Source: Adiantum capillus-veneris (taxonomy: Eukaryota; Streptophyta; Polypodiopsida; Polypodiales; Pteridaceae). From it: a stretch of 64,000 bases of DNA. The translations under genes were made by a program, and so were the position numbers. Positions 55,457 to 64,000 of the stretch are shown here, piece after piece. The stretch spans positions 24,180,513 through 24,244,512 of the forward strand of contig CM043968.1 in the NCBI GenBank assembly GCA_014529385.2, read 5' to 3'. The notes under the pieces are model-generated. The model ran no database searches and had not been told where the DNA came from. It saw only the letters and a list, made by a program, of their open reading frames with translations. Position 1 is the first letter of the stretch. Each line of letters begins with the position of its first letter.

Positions 55457-57387
55457 ATCGAAGAGACCTAAACTAGGGAAAAACACGAGCGTATTGTGAA
55501 GTTATCTTTTAACTTCCTCTAGGATCTCCTAGAGTAGAAACTTTCTTTTAGAAACCGCATAGCTTAAGATTGTTGTCTTTTGCTGTGTAGAGGTAGCTTG
55601 GAAGTAATAGTACTTGCTGAATGCCTTTAGGATTGTAGAATTATACTAGGGTTTTGAGAATGGTTGATGGACGAGACAAGTCGTAAGATCAAGGCTCAAA
55701 AAACCATAAAAAACAAGAAAACGAGTGTTTATGGACACTTTCCACAACCCCATTGTAGTTGAACCTAGGAGTAGATAAGTAGAATCCGAAGTGGATTTCA
55801 GAACATTGCTCTCTCTGAAAGAATCAATAGCGAGTTGTTATTTGAAGTTGCAGAATTTCAGGTCTACGGCCAGAAATAGCATGAAAAGACTGCCAACCAC
55901 TCAATCCGATTGGAGAGTATGCTTAAAAGTTGTATGAACCAGTGACGGGTAAGCTCAAGGACACATTGAGGTAAAAACTTCAAGAGTTTGCAGAAACTAA
56001 AACTATTTACTTTTTCTTTACATTTTAGGCCAAATTAAGTTTTGACTTGATTCATAGGCTTAAACTAGCTCATGAAAAGACTGTCCATTGAAAAGTGCAA
56101 AAAAGTATTCATTTTAGGCCTAAAGTAAATAATCATGATTATTTACTTTCAGATCAAAACTGAACAAGGTTGATACCAGTGACTCATTCCATGTGTACAA
56201 ACAACTTTTGTAAAGGCACATAGAATTTGGATCACCAAATTGACCAAAAACTGGGTAAAACTAAAGTCTGTATTGACTTTCGAGAACTTGAGTGTAAATT
56301 GGAGAAAATTTTGTTCAAACTCAATGAGACTTGATTCATAGGCTTATATTGATGTGATAGACATGTGCATATGCTCAGTTGACCAAAAAGATGCAAAAAT
56401 TTGTTAGAAGTAAATAATCGTGATTATTTACATCTATCCCATTTTTCAACTTTTTTGACCAAGTTAGTATACCACTAGCTTTACCATGTTATAATAAGCC
56501 CACAAATCAAATTTGGTAAGATTTGGATCATTGGATTGAAAATTGTGACCAAATTTGTAAAGTGAGTCTGCAGATACAAAGCCGATGACCATTTGAACCA
56601 AAAATTGTCCAAACTTTATGAAACTTGTCGAGGGTGCTTAAGTTGAGATACTTAACAGATCTGTGTCAAGATTGGGACAAAAACTTGCAAAAACATAACT
56701 GGAGTAAATAATCACGATTATTTACATATGCTTCAAAAATTGATAATCTTGTACATTTGAGTATACCACAAAGTCCATCATATCAAGTAGACCACACAAA
56801 TCAATTTTGGTGAAATTTGAATCACAAAAGTGAGACTTAAGCTAGATTCTTGAAATCAGAATCTGCGGACACGAAACAATTGCTAAACTTGAACAGATTT
56901 TGTCCAAACTTAGTGAAACTTGTCCAAGGACCTTAACAGGTTGTACACTTGGCAAATCAAGCCAAAAAGTACAAAAAACTGAGAAAAGTAAATAATTGCG
57001 ATTATTTACTACTATACATGGACACCAATTTTGACTTTTAAACTTGTACAGTGTTAGACCATCATAATACAAGGCCACCAAGAAATTTTGGGTTCAATTG
57101 GATCTAAAATGGTACATGTTCACTCAGTTTTCAGGTTGCAAATTAGTCCTTTGACTTTTTGCAAAATTAGGGTATGAAAGTCTCAACTGCTGACTCACAT
57201 AGCTCGATTTGAAGTGATACAAATAGACCAATCACAATATATAGTTAGCAAAAACTATATAGTCTTTGTGAAAGAACAGCTAACTTGATCAAAATTGATA
57301 CAGGAATCAGGTTGCAGACATGGAATTGACAGCTTGACAGAAGTTGCAATCAAGTCAAGTGGAAAAAGTTGATAACAAGTCAATTCG
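55457..57387 (+). repeat. long leader with ~290-bp degenerate repeats and palindromes
   Basis: No ORF of note. Four palindromic boxes, GTAAATAATC-N2-GATTATTTAC or one mismatch from it, start at 56125, 56410, 56704 and 56988 (spacing 285, 294, 284). Intervening sequence shares phrases such as GTCCAAACTT(T/A)(A/G)TGAAACTTG and GACTTGATTCATAGGCTTA, indicating old tandem duplication. A partial fifth box (TTAATAATCGCGATTTTT) is at 55087. Confidence 0.8.
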
Positions 57388-59081
57388 ATGGTAAGTACTC
57401 TATCCAGGGCTTCACAAGTCTATATGAACTTTAGATTTGGTCGTATACTAGGAAACCAAGGCATATTTGGAGAAACCTCCAGTAGAGTATCCATCAAAGA
57501 AAGTGTGAATCAAGGCAATCCCTTGCACACTATCCTTGAAGAAGTCTCAGATACTTTTTCAGATTCAACGTTTGAAATGTCTTCCTATTCGACTCACTCA
57601 AAAATCAGAATGACACTGTGCTACAAGCATATACTCTCATTTTATAAGACTAATTACCATGGAGCTCAGGTTTATCTGGACCCCAACGAAGAGTATGCTA
57701 TTCGCATTGGGACCATGGTATTGAGTTTGAAGAGGAGATCAGGGCAAACAAAAAAGAGAAAATGTACACGGATAAAAACGGAACTCAGTATTTACAAGTT
57801 GAAAACCCTGACGTGATAGACAAATGGAGGTTAGAAGTAAACACCATAATTCCAGATATGGCACCGAAAGAAGGACCACCAACTTTAGAAATCAAGGGAT
57901 ACGATCAAGTTGATTTGAAGCCTTTGAAACGGCTTAGTACAGACAATCCTAGGATCGGAGTCTATTGTTGGGAGGATAGAAACGTCAAGGATCTCTGTGG
58001 ACTTTGCATGCCGAATCAGGACAACTAACACCCATGAAGATCAGCTATATCTTCAAGATCAAAGATAAGGGTTTAGCAGATCTACCAACCTACCTGTTTA
58101 GGGATTGTTATAACAACAACTTTTCTATGATGACTCCTGAGGAGGTGGAACAAACCAAATACCGAAGGTATTCCATAAGGATTGGATATTGGGCCAAGGA
58201 CCAAAAACTATTCCAAGAGAAGAACACAGTGAGAGATCTTCTGAGAGTAATGTTAAGAAACCAGAAACCATCTCATCACGAAGAAAACCGAGTGACACTA
58301 AAGCCAGTCCAGGGCTATCTGAGTCACTATTTCCAACAGATTGGTTTGAAGGACTTTGAACGGGACCAACTACCAGGAGACTGGGAGTTGAACCAAATAG
58401 ACGTGTCAGACCAGCTGATTTTCCAAAATGGGTCAGAAAATACAGTGGACTGGGGATCCCTATGACCACTCAGCAAGCTTTAAGGAAGTGCTAAGAGCAG
58501 AACAAATATTTGATTTCCATACTGAATCCGAGGGGTTTGGAATGGCATTAGAAGGAAAAGCATTGACATGGTTCCAAAACATTCCAACAAGGTCAATCAT
58601 GGACTTGGATACCTTAGCTCAAGGATTTGTAGCTGCTTGTTCCAAAACGAGGATCAAACACAATACGATAGCTCAAATCTACAGCTTTAAACAAAAACAA
58701 GGTGAGTCTATTAGGGATCGTGTAACTCGAATGAAACAATACATTGCCAGATGCCCAGAGCTAGAGATACCTGCAGAAGAACGACTAGTATCATTGTTTC
58801 TAGAGAGACTGCTAAACAAAGAACTTCATGCTATACTATCTAGCAAGGAGCATACAACCCTAGAAGAGTGTGTGTTAGATGCTATTGATTTAGGAGACAA
58901 TTGTGATATTTTCAACGAAGAATATGTCCCTAAAGATAACCAAAGTGAGAAAATAGCATCCATTAAACCAGCTCACGTGAGAACGACTCCTGCAACACCA
59001 CTTTCAGACATGGAAGACATGCACAAAAGGATGAATGACATGATGAATAACATGAAAAAAGCACCTATGAGAGGACCATGA
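57388..59081 (+). pseudogene. Ty3 gag (plus-strand element)
   Basis: Overlapping open frames 57388-57816, 57762-58028, 58004-58465 and 58428-59081. The last has the capsid domain: ALEGKALTWFQNIPTRSIMD, LDTLAQGFVAACSKTRIKHN, QKQGESIRDRVTRMKQYIAR, which is the retrotransposon gag pattern. The first three (for example PPTLEIKGYDQVDLKPLKRL) form an unfamiliar N-terminal extension of about 350 codons. Overlap in different frames points to frameshifts. Confidence 0.7.
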
Positions 59082-59199
59082 CAAGGGTACCTCAACAGGG
59101 ACAACCAATTAGGCGACAAAAATGGTGTGTAATTGAGGGTAAATGGACCGACCAAGAGACCAATGAGTGCTATTACCGAACAAATTATGATGGAATGTT

Positions 59200-59760
59200 C
59201 AGTACGTGCCTATGAGGCCACAAGGACAACCAACGTACAAATATCAACCTAACATGGCCCCAATTCAAAGACCACCGATGGGTATGGAAAGACCTCAATC
59301 CGTGTTGGGTCAACAACCTCCATATCCGGGACATGATAATACAGTGCCTGTAAAGTACATGCATCCAGAGGGAGTCATAGATGAACAAGCACTAGTGCCT
59401 GTTACATCCTATGATGAGCCTAGTCTATCTACAGTAATGGTAGGAGGAAATTGGTATAATTCACATCCACCACCAATGGAAGAACCTGTGACTTATGCTA
59501 CACCAGAGCTTGCACCAATGTACTATGTAGCTAATCAAGGTGTCAGACCTCGTATGGTAACCCATGATTAAGCCAAGAACTGGAAACTGTCATAATTGTG
59601 GTGGTGCAGATGATCATTGGAAAAATGAATGCCCAGAGCTTGACAGGAACCTCAATCCAGTTGAAGCTTATTGCATACAATGTTGCAAAAAGGGATGACA
59701 CTTCCCATAAGATTGTCCAAAAAATCCTTTAAACAAGGATAAAATAGTAGTGAACGTAGT
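59200..59760 (+). pseudogene. Ty3 gag C-terminal Pro-rich part and double zinc knuckle
   Basis: 59206-59571 is Pro/Gln/Met-rich (PQGQPTYKYQPNMAPIQRPP). Then CHNCGGADDHWKNECPE and, with stops in it, CIQCCKKG...DCPKNP: two CCHC knuckles. They bind nucleic acid in gag proteins. Confidence 0.75.
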
Positions 59761-60544
59761 CCAACTGATACCTGGTAGCTCATTTGAGAGTGAATCGATT
59801 GTTCCAATCAAGGTAATCACCAGAGCTCAGGCTAAGAAAAAGAAACATAACTCCTTTGATGATTCAGAAAATACAAAAATTTCCTCTCAAAAGACCAAAA
59901 GAAGCAGAAACAAAAGGCATGAGATGAGAAAACAGAAACAAAGGGTTGAAATTGAGGAGAAAGCAAAGAAGCTATTCCACGAAAAGGTGAAGGAAACTTG
60001 AAGCGAAATCAAAGAAACCACCGTGAAATCTGGAGGATCAATTTTGGTTGATAAAACTTTTGAGCCTATTAATGCAGCCTTGTAAGCCTACCAAGCGGGA
60101 CTTAAAGCATGTTGAAACATGGAAAACAAATGGGAAAACTATCCTTCTCCAGACATGGAAGCAGCTAAGCTTGAAGCTTATCAAAATTTGGTAAGAATCA
60201 CATAAGAGATACTGGAAAAACAAAAACCCAAGCTTGAAAGTATGAAAAAACCTGAGGAGCTTGTGGAAGGAACCAATAAAGAAAAATATGAAGGGGTGGT
60301 AGAACCCCACCTTGAAACAAAAGAGCCAGAACTTATAGTGCCGAACAACGAAGATGCCTTTGACGGAATTCCATTCGTAGAAGAAGACTGGCCAGGACAC
60401 TTATGGAAAAAAGTTAGAGAGATCAATGACGGGAGCCTAACTTTGAAGTTAGCTCCTATAGAGGAAGTTTGGTTAGACAATCTACCTCCTGATATGCACA
60501 TGAATGTACAATCCTTGTATGGGGATTGCAGATTTGAAGCTTGA
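59750..60544 (+). pseudogene. Ty3 gag-pol linker (Lys/Glu-rich)
   Basis: Charged segments KVITRAQAKKKKHNSFDDSE and MRKQKQRVEIEEKAKKLFHE, then LELVEG-type acidic sequence and EVWLDNLPPDMHMNVQSLYG. Typical of a disordered linker before the protease. No enzyme motif. Confidence 0.45.
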
Positions 60545-60774
60545 GGGATGTCTAAACCATTGACCTTGAAAACACTACCCTCTTACTTGGGAGATAACAC
60601 GAAGATGAATCCATAGTGTGTAAAACCACTCAAGTAAAAAGAGCAAAACAAACCCTAGAAGTAGACAACATCCATTCAATCATGTCTACACCTATCCAAT
60701 GCACTCTTACTTTAGGAGAATGATTAAAAATCAGGCCATATCTATGGAATGATCTACAAAAAACTCTAGAGAAG

Positions 60775-61230
60775 GTGGGAATAACGGGGCTAATCGCAAA
60801 AAAATTGGAAAAATTGAAACACAACATGGACAACAAAGAGATTCGATCTGTTCCAATGAAAAAAGTTGGAGAATACTACGAAGGGGAAGAAGGAAACACA
60901 ACCCTTCTAGTGAAATATAATGACATAGAAACCATGGAAATACTGGATAATGGAGCAGGCATAGCCATAGCCACAAAAGCAGTATAGGAATCCTGGGGAC
61001 AACCAGCCATTAGACAACCTCGAATGAAATTGCAATTGGCTGATGGACACATTGAAAGACCATTAGGACTGCTCAAAAAAGTGATAGTTAATTCCTGTGG
61101 GATTGAATATCAACACACTTTTGTCATAGTAGACTTTGGAAAGAAACTCGATTACGAAATTATATTGAGAAGATCTTTTATGCGACAAGTACAATTCATT
61201 CAAGTTTGGGAAACAATTATTTGTACTTGA
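60775..61230 (+). pseudogene. Ty3 aspartic protease (plus-strand element)
   Basis: MEILDNGAGIAIATKAV, a stop, then MKLQLADGHIERPLGLLKKV, YQHTFVIVDFGKKLDYEIIL and RRSFMRQVQF. The DNG takes the place of the usual DSG/DTG active-site triad; the Asp is retained. The (R)GLLKxV and YEIILGRxFM blocks are standard. Confidence 0.75.
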
Positions 61231-61745
61231 AGCAAGTGGGATTAATAACCAGGGTGAATCTAAAATATCACACTTATAGAGATGTCATGAAAACGCCCAT
61301 ACAAGAATTCAATTTAGTCTCTTCAGCTGAAACTAAGCTTCCATCTTGGTTGAACAAAGACACTTCTATTTGGATGTGTGGAGCTTCAGAAAATGGGAGC
61401 TTAAAAAGAGAAGAATGTATCTTAGAAATGGATTGCATGGATGAAGCTTATGTATCTGAACCCTTTCCAGAGCATTTGTTTGAGCCATTTGAATGGACTC
61501 AAATTTTAGCGAGAATGGATGTATGTGTAAATACGTCTATGCCTACTCGATTTTGCAATGAGGATGGCTATGACATAATTCCCATACAAATGATCTCAAC
61601 CCTCTACATCGAAGACAGAATTCTGAAATCCAAGGACTTGATGAAAGCTCAACAAGTCTTCTTAGACCTCTACTATGATGCAACAGATGAGATAGAAGAA
61701 CATTCGCTACCTCAGATCATTCAGGGTCGGAAAAAGAACATGTGA
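61206..61745 (+). pseudogene. protease-RT spacer region (plus-strand Ty3)
   Basis: 179 open codons with no catalytic motif: PIQEFNLVSSAETKLPSWLN, DEAYVSEPFPEHLFEPFEWT. Between protease and RT in Ty3 elements such linkers are common. Opens in a different frame from the protease. Confidence 0.5.
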
Positions 61746-62334
61746 GAGCTAAGCTACTCATGAAAGGAGGGGAGGAAAAGTTTTTTGACTTTCCTAACCA
61801 GAAATCGAGAAGACAGAAATGGTATAGGCGAAAAAGAGACACTAGAATTTGAAAGCTAGACCTATGCCATCAGTCTCTTGTAGAACACAGTTCTTAATGT
61901 AGATAAATGCACATGATCGTGTCAAGGACAAAATCATTGGAATATATCCTTCAAACAAAAATCCAGAAATGTCAAAAACGTCAAGAAAAACGAGAAAAGA
62001 AACTCAAGCAAAACCTACAAGGATTCGACCATGACACGAGTTGAACGAAAAAGGAAATATCAAGAGTTGAAAAAGCTCTAAAGGAGATATATACAATTGA
62101 AATGGAAACCACTAAAGAAGAGGGTAAAGATGTAATGAGTGTTCCATCCTTTTACAAGTAATATACTCTCCAAGATCAAATAATCATAGTTGAAAAACCT
62201 GTTAGAGAGCTACAAAAACAGGGCGAGTCTATGAAGGGCCTGAAAGCACAAAAAAGATAGATCTGGCTGAACCAGGAGAAGAGCTTAGACTAGCCTACAT
62301 TGCAAATGACCTTACGAAAGAAGAAGAAGGGATT
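61746..62334 (+). other. frameshifted linker upstream of RT
   Basis: No open frame of length. It reads in pieces up to EEGILLRLLKEYRDIFAWSY, where RT starts. Confidence 0.5.
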
Positions 62335-63279
62335 TTGTTAAGATTACTGAAAGAATACCGAGATATCTTTGCTTGGTCTTATAAGGATCTCAAGGGTGTT
62401 GATTCAAAAATCTGTCAACATACCATACCCATGAGAGATGATACAAAACCAAGTAGACAAAGGCCATACACATACAATGAAACATTTGCTAGGAAGATTA
62501 AAGAAGAGATTGATAAGCTAAAGGAGGATGAATTCATCTATGAAATAGAACACACAGATTGTGTGTCTCCAATTGTGGTAGTACCCAAGAAAAATGGAAA
62601 ATTACGAGTGTGTGTCAACCTCAAGAAAGTGAATGCAGCTACCATTAGAGACAACTTTCCTCTTCCAATTACTGAGCATGTTTTAGAACGAGTTGCAGAA
62701 AAAGAAGCTTACAACTTTTTAGATGGCTTTTCGGGATACAATCAACTTTTGGTTGGCCCAAAAGATCAGCATAAAACTGCCTTTGCAACAGAATGGGGTA
62801 TTTTTGCCTATTGGGTTATGCCTTTTGGGTTAACTAATGTCCCTACCACCTTTCAAAGATTGATGAACCATGCTTTTAAAGAATATCTTAGGAATTTCTT
62901 GGAAGTATATATGGATGATCTATGCGTACATTCATCAATCCGAGCTGATCATTTTGAATACCTCAAAAAGGTATTTGAAAAATGTAGACTTTATAGGATT
63001 TGCTTAAATCCTGAGAAGTGCACATTCATGGGAAGACAAGGAAAAATTCTTGGACATATAGTGTCTAAATATGGCATAGCTACTGATATAGACAAAATTC
63101 ATATTATTGCTCATTTGCCTAGACCGACAACACTCAAGGGGGTTCAAGCCTTCATGGGGCATTGTGGATATTGCAGACGTTTCATTTACATGTACACTAT
63201 AATTGCAAAACCCATGTATAGCTTGATTACACACTTTGAATGGATTGAGGCATGTGAAGAATCGTTCATGAAGCTTTAG
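62335..63279 (+). pseudogene. Ty3 reverse transcriptase (long open frame)
   Basis: 314 open codons: LLKEYRDIFAWSYKDLKGVD, SPIVVVPKKNGKLRVCVNLK (motifs 1-2), [67 protein letters not shown] (YMDD catalytic pair intact), LNPEKCTFMGRQGKILGHIV and KGVQAFMGHCGYCRRFI. All seven RT blocks are in order. The TAG at 63277 lies in KL*QALTSAPIL, where CAG or AAG would be expected, so the frame is cut before RNase H. Confidence 0.9.
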
Positions 63280-64000
63280 CAAGCTCTCACTTCAGCTCCA
63301 ATATTGAAAGCACCAGATTGAAATAAGATATTCCACATACATGTAGATGCTTCCAATTTTGCCATCGGGTGTATACTAGCTCAACCAGGAGAAAGGGAAG
63401 GACTAGGAATGATCTATGCCATTAAAAAGTATAGACATTACCTATTAGCCAACAAATTTGTGTTCTGTGTGGACCACCAAGCCTTATTGTACTTGGTCAG
63501 CAAGCTATGTAGCACAGGAAGAATAGTGAGATGATTCATCATTCTTCTGGAATTTGATTTCACTGTAGTTGTAAAAAAGGGCACTACACATCAAAGAGCA
63601 GATTATTTGTCAAGGATTGTTTTAGGATAACCACCTAAAGGAGTAGACGATGATCTACCAGATGCATATCTGTTCTCCGTGGAAATGATACCTCGATGGG
63701 TGGTCAAAAAATATGAAATCATTGATGGCCATAGCTCAAGTGGATTCGCAAATACCACTTCCTATTGCAATCGAATTAATTGAGAAATCAGCTATGTATC
63801 AATTGCTAGCTGGAAGGTTGTACAAAAGAATTTGGGATGTAATATTGATTTTATGCATTAAACCTGAGGAGAAAACCCAATACCTAAGTCAAGCACATAT
63901 TACCATAGTAGGACTTCACTTTGCAGAAGATCAAACTATGCGACGGATCTTGAGACTTGGAGTATTTTGGCCAACTATGAGGAGTGATGTTCATTCTTTT
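63280..64000 (+). pseudogene. Ty3 RNase H and start of integrase, cut by window end
   Basis: ILKAPD, a stop, then IFHIHVDASNFAIGCILAQP (RNase H Asp), YLLANKFVFCVDHQALLYLV, RADYLSRIV. At 63840-64000 ILCIKPEEKTQYLSQAHITI VGLHFAEDQTMRRILRLGVF WPTMRSDVHS is the HHCC approach of integrase. Stops at about 63319, 63532 and 63628. Confidence 0.82.

Larger units (their letters stand above)
54601..64000 (+). mobile_element. Ty3/gypsy retrotransposon (+), running off the window
   Basis: Putative LTR, primer site, about 1.9-kb leader with periodic palindromes, gag, double CCHC knuckle, protease, RT, RNase H and the start of integrase at 63900-64000, all in sense on the plus strand. Stops and shifts occur throughout, but the RT core is one long open frame. 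Different family from the minus-strand chromovirus: primer site and gag are unrelated. Confidence 0.85.

Overview
The window reads as nuclear DNA of a land plant with a large, transposon-rich genome. Evidence: one plant-type bHLH transcription factor of the HECATE-like subgroup, spliceosomal introns in the transposase genes, Ty3 chromovirus, Ty1/copia, LINE, CACTA and SINE elements, and very abundant (GA)n/(CT)n and (CA)n/(TG)n microsatellites. A seed-free vascular plant such as a fern is my guess, not something the sequence proves. No bacterial, CRISPR, rRNA or functional tRNA gene was seen.

Layout. 1-1723: decayed Ty3 pol fragment (+). 2101-12886: a CACTA (En/Spm) element, copy A, cut in two by an inversion of about 2101-7996. 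Its 5' half now lies on the minus strand (2101-5252) and its 3' half on the plus strand (7997-12886). The inverted interval also carries 5253-7996, which holds a dispersed SWIM-finger-like repeat unit and unknown ORFs. 12887-13745: a foldback of the same unit. 13750-15400: an unrecognised Cys-rich ORF region. About 15740-24735: a LINE (+) interrupted by a copia element (16054-21408, minus, TSD AGCAA), which is itself interrupted by a 1.34-kb element flanked by TTAA (18927-20264). 24736-25130: palindromic microsatellite cluster. 25590-28300: unrecognised broken gene remnants. 28290-30374: microsatellites and minus-strand remnants. 30375-38127: complete CACTA copy B (TSD ATG). 38702-40564: three near-identical 621-bp tandem units. 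40590-41050: GC-rich repeats. 41310-41525: tRNA-derived SINE. 42267-43220: the bHLH gene (minus), the only convincing host gene. 44500-44952: unknown ORF. 45180-47310: second SWIM-like repeat unit (minus). 47550-49800: minisatellite and large inverted repeat. 50280-54560: Ty3 chromovirus (minus). 54601-64000: another Ty3 element (+), running off the window end, with a leader holding four regularly spaced palindromes.

How the parts work together. The CACTA element is the best-resolved system: 12-bp CACTACAAGAGG termini, subterminal GCGACGCT-type repeats, a TNP2-like six-exon transposase, a second TNPA/Transposase_24-like three-exon gene, and an apparently captured fragment of a heavy-metal-associated (HMA) domain gene in the 5' region. 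Both copies share an in-frame TAG in TNP2, and each has further private lesions, so neither looks autonomous as read. I found no defence or metabolic operon. The strongest new-looking observations are the inversion-split CACTA with a recoverable target site, the TTAA-flanked element whose removal restores a gag reading frame, the HMA capture, the periodic palindromes in a retrotransposon leader, and the bHLH whose key DNA-contacting Glu is Arg.
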